Notes: generated from the sequence alone by a model not told the origin. Positions 40,892 to 51,625 are shown, counted from the first letter of the stretch. The stretch: DNA of 64,000 nucleotides from Thiotrichaceae bacterium (GCA_029939505.1 JAOZSV010000002.1:17741-81740), one strand, 5' to 3'. Numbers and translations are program-made.

Positions 40892-41019
40892 CTCGTCTCC
40901 ATCCGGAAACACCTGATTTTAAAAGCAGTTTCCGGATGGGTACTAACTAACCAGTCAGCGGAAAACAATTTGTCACTAGGTTTCTCAAAGCCATCAGGAG
41001 AAACTTAGCATATTAATCA

Positions 41020-41110
41020 CTGATGTGACGCAAGGTGCTTCCAAGTTCCACCGATGAAATCGGTGGAATTGAGGTGGTATTCAAATTGAAAGAACCCTGC
41101 GTCACATCAG
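41020..41110. mobile_element. MITE-like element, 91 bp, TIR CTGATGTGACGCA, TSD TTAATCA
   Basis: CTGATGTGACGCAAGGT..ACCCTGCGTCACATCAG; flanks TTAATCA on both sides; inner CCACCGATGAAATCGGTGG stem. Confidence 0.85.
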
Positions 41111-41149
41111 TTAATCATACTGATGGCCAGTGAAAAAAGAGAGGGCATC

Positions 41150-42646
41150 ATGTCTTATCAAAAGCCTGAATTCAGGAAACAATACGAAAATTATATCGGT
41201 GGAAAATGGGTTCCCCCAGTTGACGGTGATTATTTTGATGACACTTCCCCTGTTGATGGAAGTTTCATTGCTAAAGTGCCAAAATCCAACAGTCGAGATA
41301 TCGAACTAGCCGTGAAGGCGGCTTGGAAGGCGGCTGAAACTTGGGGTAAAACATCAGTAACAGAACGCAGTAATCTCTTGTTTAATATCGCCGATCGCAT
41401 AGAAGAAAACTTGGAAAATCTGGCTTTGGTAGAAACTTGGGATAATGGTAAAGCGATTAGAGAAACTTTGGCGGCAGATATTCCATTGGCAATTGATCAC
41501 TTTCGTTACTTCGGTAGCGTTATTCGTGCTGAATCCGGAAGTGTGAGTGATCTTGATGTCAACACAGTTTCCATGGAAATCCATGAACCATTAGGAGTAG
41601 TCGGTCAGATTATCCCCTGGAACTTCCCAATACTGATGGCGACGTGGAAACTCGCTCCTGCATTAGCAGCGGGTAACTGTGTTGTTTTAAAACCAGCAGA
41701 ACAAACACCGGTTTCTCTTCTTTTCGTGATGGAAGCAATTGCTGATTTACTTCCAGCAGGTGTCATTAATGTTGTTAATGGCTTCGGACCGGAAGCAGGT
41801 AAACCTTTGGCAACTCATCCAGATATTAAGAAAGTGGCATTTACAGGTGAAACGACGACCGGTAGGCTCATAATGCAATATGCGGCTGAAAATATCATTC
41901 CTGTGACTTTAGAACTGGGTGGTAAATCACCAAACATTTTCTTTGAAAGCGTAATGGCAGAGGATGATAATTTCCTAGATAAAGCAATTGAGGGGCTTGT
42001 CTTGTTTGCTTTTAATCAGGGTGAAGTTTGCACTTGTCCCTCTCGCGCTTTAATCCAAGAAAGTATTTATGATGAGTTCATGGAACGGTGTTTAAAGCGT
42101 ATTGAGGCAATCACCATGGGCGATCCACTTGATACCAACACGATGATGGGCGCACAAGCCTCAAATGATCAGTATGAAAAGATACTGAATTACATTGACA
42201 TTGGGAAACAAGAAGGAGCGGAACTATTGATGGGTGGTGAGGCTTATAATAATGACACTTACCCCAATGGCTACTACATTAAGCCTACGGTATTCAAGGG
42301 CAACAATAAGATGCGTATCTTCCAAGAGGAAATATTTGGTCCAGTCTTGAGTGTGACGACATTCAAAGATGAAGCCGAAGCATTGGAAATAGCCAATGAC
42401 ACTTTATATGGACTGGGTGCAGGCGTATGGACGCGCGATGTGCATCAAATGCAAATATTTTCTCGTGGCATTGAAGCAGGGCGTGTTTGGTGTAATTGTT
42501 ACCATGCTTATCCTGCACATGCTTCGTTTGGTGGATATAAAAAATCCGGTATTGGGCGAGAAACTCATAAAATGATGCTCAATCATTATCGCCATACCAA
42601 GAATATATTGGTATCTTATGATAAGAATCCATTAGGATTCTTCTAA
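41150..42646 (+). CDS. NAD-dependent aldehyde dehydrogenase
   Basis: [64 protein letters not shown]; paired with DUF779. Confidence 0.96.
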   Translation: MSYQKPEFRKQYENYIGGKWVPPVDGDYFDDTSPVDGSFIAKVPKSNSRDIELAVKAAWKAAETWGKTSVTERSNLLFNIADRIEENLENLALVETWDNGKAIRETLAADIPLAIDHFRYFGSVIRAESGSVSDLDVNTVSMEIHEPLGVVGQIIPWNFPILMATWKLAPALAAGNCVVLKPAEQTPVSLLFVMEAIADLLPAGVINVVNGFGPEAGKPLATHPDIKKVAFTGETTTGRLIMQYAAENIIPVTLELGGKSPNIFFESVMAEDDNFLDKAIEGLVLFAFNQGEVCTCPSRALIQESIYDEFMERCLKRIEAITMGDPLDTNTMMGAQASNDQYEKILNYIDIGKQEGAELLMGGEAYNNDTYPNGYYIKPTVFKGNNKMRIFQEEIFGPVLSVTTFKDEAEALEIANDTLYGLGAGVWTRDVHQMQIFSRGIEAGRVWCNCYHAYPAHASFGGYKKSGIGRETHKMMLNHYRHTKNILVSYDKNPLGFF

Positions 42647-42769
42647 ACACATAATGATGTGGACCGTTCTTTCAATCGCGTCAAGAAATCCGATTTTTTG
42701 AAAAAATCGGATTTCTAAGTTCAAAAGCAAATAGGGCCGGATAGGTTCATTTCTTTCAATGGAATTTTT

Positions 42770-43138
42770 ATGTATATAGAACGGGTATCCGTTACCAAGA
42801 AAGCCAAGGCGGTTATAGAACAATTGCGGAAAAAGCATGGGGAACTAATATTTCATCAAAGCGGTGGATGTTGTGATGGTTCCGCTCCGATGTGTCTAGC
42901 AAAAGGTGATTTGTTGATTTGTTCCAGAGATGTGTGTTTGGGTGAAATTCAGGGTTGCAACTTTTATATGGCATCGGATCAATTTGAATACTATAAGAAC
43001 ATGCACATAACAGTTGATGTTTCAAAAGGCAGAGGTTCGAGTTTCTCATTGGAAATCCCGCTTGGTTTAAGATTTATGGCTATTTCAAGACTTTTTACAG
43101 ATGATGAATTAAAAAATATTATACCGATTGAAACATAG
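42770..43138 (+). CDS. DUF779 family protein
   Basis: GELIFHQSGGCCDGSAPMCLAKGDLLICSRDVCLGEI; typical partner of acetaldehyde dehydrogenases. Confidence 0.9.
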   Translation: MYIERVSVTKKAKAVIEQLRKKHGELIFHQSGGCCDGSAPMCLAKGDLLICSRDVCLGEIQGCNFYMASDQFEYYKNMHITVDVSKGRGSSFSLEIPLGLRFMAISRLFTDDELKNIIPIET

Positions 43139-43203
43139 AGCGCCGGAACAAACTTTTTTCAATGAAGCCGGTGGGCAAGAAAAAGATTTTGCCCACCCTA
43201 CTA

Positions 43204-43338
43204 CTGAGTACAACTGATTTGAGAATCAAACGGATTAAATCGACGAGGAGAACGTTTCAAAAAACGTTCTCCTCCTCATCAATTCATTAACGTTAACGTT
43301 TTTTCAAATCCGTTTGATTCTCAAATCAGTTGTACTCA
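43204..43338. repeat. Inverted-repeat element GAGTACAACTGATTTGAGAATCAAACGGATT..AATCCGTTTGATTCTCAAATCAGTTGTACTC with nested GAGGAGAACGTTTCAAAAAACGTTCTCCTC hairpin
   Basis: About 31-nt perfect arms read directly. Confidence 0.93.
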
Positions 43339-43365
43339 TCTGCTCACAGAAATGATCCTCATTAT

Positions 43366-43444
43366 CTGATGTGACGCACTATGTTTCCAAGAGGTTTAAA
43401 AAATCCGAAAGGGCTTAAACATGAATCGCTTTGCGTCACATCAG
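43366..43444. mobile_element. Second MITE-like copy with CTGATGTGACGCA..TGCGTCACATCAG termini (79 bp)
   Basis: Termini match element at 41020-41110; interior unrelated. Confidence 0.8.
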
Positions 43445-43523
43445 TTATTCAAAATACTAAAACATCGACTCGAATACTTTAGCTTTGAGCGTTTTTTAAA
43501 TTAACTGATAACAAGTAACTGAT

Positions 43524-46500
43524 ATGCAAATAATTGTTTTAGGAATGCACCGTTCCGGCACATCTGTCGTGGCGCGATTGTTAAATATGATGGGGGCTTA
43601 CTTTGCACCCGAAAAAATAGCAGCACCCGAAAAAGCAGCATTGCCCATGACAGAAGCAAATCCTAAAGGCTATTGGGAACGATGGGATGTGCTTATTTTA
43701 AATGAGAATATTTTAAAAGCCTTAGAATTGACGTGGGATAACATCAGTGACTTCAATCTCAAAAAGATTACCCCTGAAATCCAGAGTCAATTTGAATCGT
43801 CAATACGCGAAATCATTATGGGGCTTGATGCCAATCGCCCTTGGATGCTGAAAGATCCCCGTTTAAGCTTATTACTCCCGCTTTGGCAATCGGCACTTGA
43901 AGTGCCTGTATGTGTTTATGTCCATCGCAGCCCCATCCAAATTGCCCAATCTTTAAAAACACGCGAAGGTTTTCCCTTAACATTAGGTATCGCCTTATGG
44001 GAAAAATATAATTTACAGGGATTAACCCATTCTGCTGATATGCCAAGAATACTGGTTTCCCATGAAGAATTAATGAGTAATCCTGTAACGGCGGTTAAAA
44101 AATTACATCAAGAATTAATTGATTGTGAAGTACAAGGGTTACGCTTACCTTCGGATAAAGAAATACGCGCTTTTATAGAACCTAAACTTTTCCGTGAACA
44201 CGGCGATATTCAATTACAAAATGCTTATATCAATGCCCAACAAACGCTTTTAGTTGAAGCTTATGAAAATGGCAGTATATTTCAACTCGATCCGCTTCCT
44301 GAACTCTCTCAAGGGGCCGCTGAAATTTTAGAAGAACATAAAAATAAAATAGCTGCCAAAGAAAAAGCGTTGAAATTGCAATCGGAATTGCAACAACAAA
44401 TCAGCGAACGCGATGAAGAAATTGCTCAACGCAATGAAGAAATTGCTCAACGCGATGAAGAAATTGCTGCTTTACAGAAAAATCTTGAACAAGCCAATCT
44501 CACTTTGCAAACTCAAGCAACCCATTATCAAAACCAGTTATTAGTTGCTGAAAATCAGCAACATGAGTTACAAAAAAATTTAACCAACACCCAAAACACG
44601 CTTGCCGACAAAGAACAAACGAATTTGGCACTCAACCAGAAAGCGGATACACAACAATATCATATACACAAACTGATGCAATGGATTTGGGCGTTGGATG
44701 AAGATATCAAAGCAACGTTCAATTCACTGACTTGGCGTTCTGGCAATGTATTCACACAGATTGCCCGCAAACTCATGTTTAAGAAAGAGGAATTAACCGC
44801 ACAAGATCATATTAAAGACATTCTGGCTGACATTACTGCATGGCAATCGAAAATCGACGCAACCCTCAACGAACCCATTGCGCCAACTCGCACAACTTCA
44901 AGGGTAGCACCCGCCGAAAAACAGTTACCACATAATCCAAAAGACTATTCTCGCTGGATTCAAAACTATGATAGTTTAACCACAAAAACGGTTAAGCTGA
45001 TGCAAAAACGCATTAAAAAATGGGACGATCTTCCCCTGTTCTCCATTATCATGCCAACCTATAACACGGAAGAAAAATGGTTAAGGGCAGCTATCGACTC
45101 CGTGCGAGAGCAAATTTATCCCAATTGGGAACTCTGTATTGCCGATGATGCCTCAACCCAAGGGCATGTTCGTCGTGTTTTAGAAGAATATGCTGGGCGC
45201 GATAAACGTATCAAAGTCAAATTGAGGGCAGAAAATGGACATATTTCTGCCGCTTCAAATACCGCCCTTGAATTAGTCACTGGTAAATTTGTGGCTTTTT
45301 TAGATCATGATGATATGTTGGCTCGGCACGCATTATTTTGGATGGCGAAGGATATTCTTGACAATCCCGATGCCATGCTCTGGTATTCCGATGAAGACAA
45401 AATCAATGAACAAGGAAAACGCTACGAACCCTATTTTAAATCGGATTGGAATCCAGACTTATTTTTATCCTATAATTTAATTAACCATCTTGCGATCTAT
45501 CGGGCTTCTTCAATAGAAAAAATAGGAGGCTTTCGAGAAGGCTATGAAGGTGCTCAAGATTATGATTTAGCACTGCGAATCATTGAACAAATCAATCCCT
45601 CTAAAATTCGTCACATTCCACGCATACTCTATCATTGGCGAGCAATAAGTGGCAGCACTGCCACAAAACCGGATGAAAAACCTTATGCCATCATTGCCGC
45701 ACAAAAAGCAATTAGCGAACATTTAGAACGAAACGATATTGAAGCGATTGTAACCGAATCTCCCATCGTACCAGGGACTATACGGGTACAGTATGCGCTA
45801 CCTGTCGAACCGCCCTTAGTCAGTTTAATTATTCCGACTCATAATGCGTTAGACGTGCTACGTCTTTGTATTGAGAGCATTTTAAATAAAACGGATTACC
45901 CAAACATTGAAATTCTGATAGTCGATAACAACAGCGATGATCCCGCCACCTTAGATTATCTGCAACAATTAGAAGAGAATGAACAAGCGCGTATCCTTGA
46001 CTATTCCTTGCCCTTTAACTATCCGGCTATCAATAACATGGCGGTCAATGAGGCGAAAGGGGAAATAATTTGCTTACTAAACAATGACATAGAAGTGATT
46101 ACCCCTGGTTGGCTAACCGAAATGGTCAGTCATGCGTTACGTCCAGATATTGGTGCAGTCGGTGCAAGGCTTTGGTATCCCAATGACACACTTCAACATG
46201 GCGGTGTTATACTTGGCATTGGTGGCGTTGCAGGACATTCTCACAAATATCTGTCACGAAATAAAACCGGTTACTTTAGTCGGGCTGCTTTGATTCAGAA
46301 CTTTTCAGCCATTACCGCCGCCTGTATGGTTTTACGAAAAGAAACCTATTTAGCGGCAGGAGGGATCAATGCCGAACATCTGAGCATCGCCTTTAACGAT
46401 ATAGACTTCTGCTTAAAAATAAAAGAATTGGGTTTAGAGATAATCTGGACCCCTTTTGCAGAATTAACCCATCACGAATCGGTGAGCCGAGGTCATGAAA

Positions 46501-46661
46501 ATACGCCTGAAAAAGTGGCACGCTTTCAAAAAGAATGTGCCTATATGAAAAACCGTTGGGGAAATACCTTAATCACTGACTTTGCCTACAGCCCCAATTT
46601 GACATTAGAAACAGAAGATTTTGCCTATGCTTGGCCTCCAAGAGTGCCATCACTGCCTTAA
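43524..46661 (+). CDS. Sulfotransferase-like / coiled-coil / tandem GT2 glycosyltransferase fusion (1045 aa)
   Basis: N-terminus IIVLGMHRSGTSVVARLLNMMGAYF; coiled coil ISERDEEIAQRNEEIAQRDEEIAALQ; two GT2 domains FSIIMPTYNTEEKW..DHDDMLA and VSLIIPTHNALDVL..NNDIEVI. Confidence 0.9.
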   Translation: MQIIVLGMHRSGTSVVARLLNMMGAYFAPEKIAAPEKAALPMTEANPKGYWERWDVLILNENILKALELTWDNISDFNLKKITPEIQSQFESSIREIIMGLDANRPWMLKDPRLSLLLPLWQSALEVPVCVYVHRSPIQIAQSLKTREGFPLTLGIALWEKYNLQGLTHSADMPRILVSHEELMSNPVTAVKKLHQELIDCEVQGLRLPSDKEIRAFIEPKLFREHGDIQLQNAYINAQQTLLVEAYENGSIFQLDPLPELSQGAAEILEEHKNKIAAKEKALKLQSELQQQISERDEEIAQRNEEIAQRDEEIAALQKNLEQANLTLQTQATHYQNQLLVAENQQHELQKNLTNTQNTLADKEQTNLALNQKADTQQYHIHKLMQWIWALDEDIKATFNSLTWRSGNVFTQIARKLMFKKEELTAQDHIKDILADITAWQSKIDATLNEPIAPTRTTSRVAPAEKQLPHNPKDYSRWIQNYDSLTTKTVKLMQKRIKKWDDLPLFSIIMPTYNTEEKWLRAAIDSVREQIYPNWELCIADDASTQGHVRRVLEEYAGRDKRIKVKLRAENGHISAASNTALELVTGKFVAFLDHDDMLARHALFWMAKDILDNPDAMLWYSDEDKINEQGKRYEPYFKSDWNPDLFLSYNLINHLAIYRASSIEKIGGFREGYEGAQDYDLALRIIEQINPSKIRHIPRILYHWRAISGSTATKPDEKPYAIIAAQKAISEHLERNDIEAIVTESPIVPGTIRVQYALPVEPPLVSLIIPTHNALDVLRLCIESILNKTDYPNIEILIVDNNSDDPATLDYLQQLEENEQARILDYSLPFNYPAINNMAVNEAKGEIICLLNNDIEVITPGWLTEMVSHALRPDIGAVGARLWYPNDTLQHGGVILGIGGVAGHSHKYLSRNKTGYFSRAALIQNFSAITAACMVLRKETYLAAGGINAEHLSIAFNDIDFCLKIKELGLEIIWTPFAELTHHESVSRGHENTPEKVARFQKECAYMKNRWGNTLITDFAYSPNLTLETEDFAYAWPPRVPSLP

Positions 46662-46744
46662 TGATTCTCATTTTCCGTCCAACGCTTTAGTTTTAGAGAA
46701 CTGGAGTTCAACGCTTCAGCTTTGGGCGTTTTTTTTGGACTCCA

Positions 46745-46862
46745 AACTCTTTGTACAGGACCAAAAATCAAGTCTTTTAATGTAGCGAAACCCACCAAAA
46801 ATGGTGGGTTTCCACTTCGTTCCTACCCACCCTACATTTACTTTTTGATTTAAAACATAAAT
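46745..46862. repeat. TGTACAGGAC..AAACCCACCAAAAATGGTGGGTTT..CCTACCCACCCTACATTTA repeat
   Basis: Shared with 1093-1200, 36418-36530 and 57630-57690. Confidence 0.85.
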
Positions 46863-47558
46863 ATGTCTGCACATTTGAATCATCGAAAAGCAGGTTATAA
46901 TTTGCTGACAGGGCACGGTTTAGAAATTGGTGCCTTTCATCAACCTGCAACCATTCCGGCACATTGCACGATTGAATATTGTGATGCCCAATCTAAAGAA
47001 GACGCTATCAAATATTTTCCAGAATTAAATATTAACGATCTGGTTGATGTGAACTATATCTGCGATTTAGACAAAGAAGGGCTATCTCTATTCAAAGCGG
47101 AACGCTTTAACTTTGTGATACTCAATCATGTCATTGAACATGTGGCTAATCCCATCAAAGTGGTCGAAGAATTATTTAGGGTGACAAAACCGGGAGGGCA
47201 GGTTATTATTTCTGCTCCAGATAAAAATTTTACCTTTGACAAAAAGCGAGCCTTAACTTCATTTGCACATCTCCAAGAAGAATATGAAAATCAAGTCACT
47301 GAAGTAACAGATGCCCACTATATCGATTTTCTTCAGGGCGTGCATCCGGAAATTTTAGAGCTTGCACCTGAAAACGTACAAATTCATATCAACAGCGTCA
47401 AAAACAGACGGGAACACGCGCATGTGTGGGATTCACAACGTTTTAGTGAATTTATGCTAAATGCGCTTGAACTCCTACAGTTAAAAGCCAATTGTGTGTT
47501 TTCCACTCTTGGAAACGACAATAAAATGGAATATTTTTCTGTCTTGAAAAAACATTAA
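46863..47558 (+). CDS. Class I SAM-dependent methyltransferase
   Basis: GHGLEIGAFHQPATIPAHCTIEYCDA...FNFVILNHVIEHVANPIKVVEELFRVTKPGGQVIISAPDK. Confidence 0.88.
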   Translation: MSAHLNHRKAGYNLLTGHGLEIGAFHQPATIPAHCTIEYCDAQSKEDAIKYFPELNINDLVDVNYICDLDKEGLSLFKAERFNFVILNHVIEHVANPIKVVEELFRVTKPGGQVIISAPDKNFTFDKKRALTSFAHLQEEYENQVTEVTDAHYIDFLQGVHPEILELAPENVQIHINSVKNRREHAHVWDSQRFSEFMLNALELLQLKANCVFSTLGNDNKMEYFSVLKKH

Positions 47559-47737
47559 CCTCATCAATCTGGGAAGGGATTCTTATAAGTACTGAAGCAC
47601 AAGTGATCGGATATGATGGACTCCAAAAAGGGTCACGTCCAAATCTAAAGGTTTGGACTCCAAAAAGTGCTAAAACTGGTGCTTTGGTACTTAAACCCAG
47701 TTTCTTAAACAATACGGTGGAACAAGTGTCGTTAAAT

Positions 47738-49075
47738 ATGAGTAATAATAATAAAGTTGAAATTATTGACGTTTCTTATGTCAACAAAAGTACAGAGCGA
47801 CTATGGGGATTTGTCATAGATGCGCCCAAAGCCAATACTCAACACAATGTTTACTTGATTACGATAAAAGGTTGGGTCTTAGGAAAAAAATCTCCGGTAA
47901 AAGAGGTCTGGTTAACCTATCACAATACCCCTCACAGACCACTTAAAACAACAACGGTTTCTTTACATAGACCAGATGTTGCCCGGCGTTATCCACAGGT
48001 CAAAAATGCAGAAAACTGTGGTTTTTACATGTTACTCTCTGTTGTCGGCATACCCTTTGAAGTTGATTTAGGAATACAACTTGTTTTTCAAGATCAATGT
48101 CGTATCAATGTCGGCAAAATTCGATTGCGACATCAAGCCTTACAATCCCCTTATCAACCCAAATTACAACCCCTTATGCTCAATGCACTGGGACGTTCAG
48201 GCTCAACTTGGTTAATGCATATATTAACAGAGTGTCCAAATATTATTGTGCAACGCCAATATCCTTACGAAGCGTATGCCGCTAAATATTGGTTATATAT
48301 GCTCTTCAGATTCATTTCTGATCCGATGAATTATCTTGAAGTCAAAGTACCCGATACATTTTTTGACTTAACGATGCAGTGGCTCAATAACCACCTTCTG
48401 CATAATAAGTCATCCCAAGACTGGTTAGGGCGTACTTATATAGAGCAGACATTAGCATTTTGTCAGCAAAGTATTGATGGTTTTTATGAACAGATTGCGG
48501 TGAGTCAAGGTCAGAAAATTGCGTTAGGGCATAACGCTTCAAATTCGCCGGTCTATTTTGCCGAAAAGTTTGGTCCTGGAGAACCCGCACAATTTCTTTA
48601 TGAAATCTATCCCCAAGTCGCTGAAATTTTCTTGGTGCGTGATTTTCGCGATGTGGTTTGTTCCAGTCTTTCTTTTTCTGAAAAAACGGGTAATTTTGGT
48701 CAGTTTTCTGTCCAAAACAAAGAAGAAGCCGTTAAAATTGTTAAATCCAATGCACAAGATATATTACACGCTTGGCAAAGTCGCTCTACACAGGCACATT
48801 TAGTACGTTACGAGGATTTAATTTTGGAGCCGGTTCATACAGTTCAAGCCATTTTAAGTTATTTAAACTTAGATCATGACTTATCTCTGGTAAAGCGTAT
48901 CGTTAAAAACGCTTCAAAAAGTACCCCGGCTATCATGCAAAAACGACACAAAACCACTAGCCATCCAACAAAATCAATTGGACGCTGGCAGCATGATTTA
49001 AATGACTCATTGAAAGCGTTATGTGAAGAACATTTAGCTGATGAACTTCAGGCATTTGGTTACGAGACTCAATGA
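47738..49075 (+). CDS. Sulfotransferase-domain protein (start 47738 preferred over 47603)
   Basis: PLMLNALGRSGSTWLMHILTECPNIIVQRQYPYE...AEIFLVRDFRDVVCSSLSF. Confidence 0.82.
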   Translation: MSNNNKVEIIDVSYVNKSTERLWGFVIDAPKANTQHNVYLITIKGWVLGKKSPVKEVWLTYHNTPHRPLKTTTVSLHRPDVARRYPQVKNAENCGFYMLLSVVGIPFEVDLGIQLVFQDQCRINVGKIRLRHQALQSPYQPKLQPLMLNALGRSGSTWLMHILTECPNIIVQRQYPYEAYAAKYWLYMLFRFISDPMNYLEVKVPDTFFDLTMQWLNNHLLHNKSSQDWLGRTYIEQTLAFCQQSIDGFYEQIAVSQGQKIALGHNASNSPVYFAEKFGPGEPAQFLYEIYPQVAEIFLVRDFRDVVCSSLSFSEKTGNFGQFSVQNKEEAVKIVKSNAQDILHAWQSRSTQAHLVRYEDLILEPVHTVQAILSYLNLDHDLSLVKRIVKNASKSTPAIMQKRHKTTSHPTKSIGRWQHDLNDSLKALCEEHLADELQAFGYETQ

Positions 49076-49396
49076 TTTGATAAGAGTGCAGTTCCTTTTC
49101 TACGATGAGTGGTTTCATTATCTGGAAATCATAATAAAAAACACTAATAATATTAGTCAGTTGAATGATATCGTATATTTCCTATGTTTTCGTGTGGATT
49201 TATTTGACCACAGTTTCTTAAATATTCAATTTAAAATTTTAGTGTGATGAATGTAGGATATAAGTACAGCGGATTTGGAAATTGAACGAATTGTTTCAGA
49301 ATTCGGATAATGTGCCATTTAACTTTTAAACAAAAATACCCTTTCAATGATTAACCAAAATCCGTTAAATTCTATAATCCGTTGTACTAAATACAA

Positions 49397-49624
49397 TTAA
49401 TGTTGTTGCCTTTTGAGTTGTTTGAGGTAGTCTTCAATGATCTCTGGCTCTAAACCCGCCAACCTCTCAACCGGCTGAAACTGAGCCAAAATATCTTGCC
49501 GTTTGAAATAGGGCAAGACTTCTTCCACATTTAAAGTGGATAAATATGCACTTCCCCACATTTTGCCCATTTCAAACACTTTTTCTGGTGTGAGTTCAAC
49601 TGTCATCTCATCATTTCCTATCAC
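49397..49624 (-). CDS. Small hypothetical protein downstream of Rpn/PD-(D/E)XK-like remnant
   Basis: 75 aa ORF, VERLAGLEPEIIEDYLKQLKRQQ. Confidence 0.5.
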   Translation of the reverse strand: MIGNDEMTVELTPEKVFEMGKMWGSAYLSTLNVEEVLPYFKRQDILAQFQPVERLAGLEPEIIEDYLKQLKRQQH

Positions 49625-49702
49625 GAGTCAGTTAGAAACGAGTTGGAATAAAACCTCAGCGGTTTTCAAAACCTCTGAGGTTTTTAGATAATTAATGTGT
49701 TA

Positions 49703-50082
49703 TCAAGGAATTGGTTTCATTTTTTTCCGATTAAGATACTCCGTTTGCACATCAGCTTCACTCAATTCATTCGCCCGTTTATAAAATGTATCATATCCCA
49801 GCGTCTGTCGAAAAGCCTCTTCATTGATCGATTCAGTGTATTTAAATTCGAGCAAAATCTGACGAGCCGTGCTATCTCGGATACCATCTGGTAGGCGCGA
49901 TAGCTGTTCTGCTGTCCATTGAGGCGCATCTCGTCGAAGCAATAAAATATCCGCTTCGGGCGATTCAGTCATCACCTTAAAATCGAATTGTACCAAAATA
50001 CCGACGGGGAAAGTAAAGTCCTCAGCAAGGTTCCTAGCAAGCGATGCCATTTTGTCTTGGGCGTATTATTTGAAGTCGTCAT
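49703..50082 (-). pseudogene. Frameshifted PD-(D/E)XK/Rpn-like protein
   Basis: MTTSNNTPKTKWHRLLGTLL encoded from 50082 in one frame, then AEDFTFPVGILVQFDFKVMTESPEADILLLRRDAPQWTAEQLSRLPDGIRDS... in another. Confidence 0.65.
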
Positions 50083-50264
50083 GGTTAATAGCGGTTATTG
50101 ATCCGGCGGTTGTGTCTTGCGTTCTTCATCGCGGAGGGTTTTGAGCAGCGATGCTACTGAAACTCGATCATCAAGTTTTTTTGTTACCCAACAGACAGAA
50201 ATGAGATATGCGAAATTCAGTTGAAAAACTGATTTAAAATCAAAGTATTAAGTTTTTTTATCTG

Positions 50265-50420
50265 TTATGGAATCCAACGCTTCAGCTTTGGCGACTCCTC
50301 AAAGCTAAAGCGTTGAGACTCCTCAAAGCTAAAGCGTTGAGACTCCTTAAAGCTAAAGCGTTGAGACTCCAATCGACAAAGCTAAAGCGTTGAGACTCCT
50401 CAAAGCGCGTTGAACTCCAA
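50265..50420. repeat. Array of CCTCAAAGCTAAAGCGTTGAGACTC units with inverted copies
   Basis: Direct reading. Confidence 0.9.
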
Positions 50421-50594
50421 AAAACGCCTTATAGTTTTTGTTGGAAGACTAAAAACTTGATGATCGAGTGAAAGAAACCGACTATGAACGCATTAAACAG
50501 AATAACAAATAGCAATTTGCATACTCTTCCTTACGTGTATCGCGTTGGAGATTAATAATGCGAATTAAGAGTTGAAATTTTTTTGAAAATGGAG

Positions 50595-50692
50595 TTCGAG
50601 GTTTTAGTTTTTTGAAAAAAAACTAAAACCTCGAAAACGCTTTAGCTTTGTTGCTTTGGAGTACAACGCTTTAGCTTTGTTGCTTTGGAGTA
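50595..50692. repeat. Family-1 hairpin followed by GCTTTAGCTTTGTTGCTTTGGAGTACAAC direct repeats
   Basis: Direct reading. Confidence 0.9.
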
Positions 50693-50853
50693 TACTTAAC
50701 GCGGGAACAAACTGAACTTTTTTAAAGGAGGCTAACTTAATCCTTAGACTCGGCGGTTTGATTTATGGTAAAATTTAGACGCTTTGATTATGCGTTTTAA
50801 ATGATCGTCAATTCACAATTAGAAAATTCACAACAATATTCAGAGTAATTATA

Positions 50854-51210
50854 ATGGCGAATTCCAATTCGATTATGGTGATTTTTCCCTATTGTTATCA
50901 AAACACCTGGGTATTTGACGACGAACGAGTTGATCTTGTGCAAGAACCTTTTGTTTCAGGAATGCCTGAAATCATTGATCTTTTCGTTCAAGACTTGCCC
51001 AATGCGGCACAAGGTTTTAAACTGTTATTTTCAGCCACTCCTTTTCCTGGTTATCAAGCTAAACTGGTTTGGCGCAGGGAAGAATATGAGGGCAATTGGT
51101 ATCTTTTGGAAAATCATCTGATGGAAGGTTGGCTATGCCCAGCCCTATTCAAATATTTCAGTGAAGCGCCCAAACAGATTTATTGCAAAGCAGAATCACT
51201 TTCAACTTAA
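50854..51210 (+). CDS. DUF6717-like conserved hypothetical protein
   Basis: IMVIFPYCYQNTWVFDDERVDLVQEPFVSGMPEIIDLFVQDLPNAAQGFKLLFSATPFPGYQAKLVW..EYEGNWYLL...EGWLCPALFKYF. Confidence 0.7.
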   Translation: MANSNSIMVIFPYCYQNTWVFDDERVDLVQEPFVSGMPEIIDLFVQDLPNAAQGFKLLFSATPFPGYQAKLVWRREEYEGNWYLLENHLMEGWLCPALFKYFSEAPKQIYCKAESLST

Positions 51211-51214
51211 AACA

Positions 51215-51625
51215 ATGATGCAAATACCTACTCCAACCTCTAAAGTAAGAATTGATAAATGGCTATGGGCAGCGCGTTTTTTTAAAACCCGTCGCCTTGC
51301 AATCGCAGCAGTAACAGGCAATAAAGTTCACCTCAATGAACAACGCACTAAACCAGCTAAGGAAGTGCATATTGGTGATCAATTGCTCATACGCACGGGT
51401 TATGTTGAACGCACTGTGATTGTGCAAGCCTTATCTAAACAACGTCGTTCAGCTAAAGAAGCCATCTTGCTCTATGAAGAAACGCCGGAAAGTATTAAAA
51501 AACGCGAAGAAGCGGCTGATTTACGTCGTCAAGCCTCAGCGTTACGTGAACCCAGAATAGGGCGCCCAACTAAAAAAGAGCGTCGCCAAATTCATAAGTT
51601 TACAACTGAAAATAGTGTGAATTAA
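51215..51625 (+). CDS. hslR: Ribosome-associated heat shock protein Hsp15 (S4 domain)
   Basis: VRIDKWLWAARFFKTRRLAIAAVTGNKVHLNEQRTKPAKEVHIGDQLLIRTG. Confidence 0.92.
   Translation: MMQIPTPTSKVRIDKWLWAARFFKTRRLAIAAVTGNKVHLNEQRTKPAKEVHIGDQLLIRTGYVERTVIVQALSKQRRSAKEAILLYEETPESIKKREEAADLRRQASALREPRIGRPTKKERRQIHKFTTENSVN

Noticed and set aside
47603-47737. N-terminal extension of the sulfotransferase ORF
   Set aside because: Overlaps GGACTCCAAAAAG repeat remnants; ATG 47738 with downstream conserved-looking sequence is more plausible
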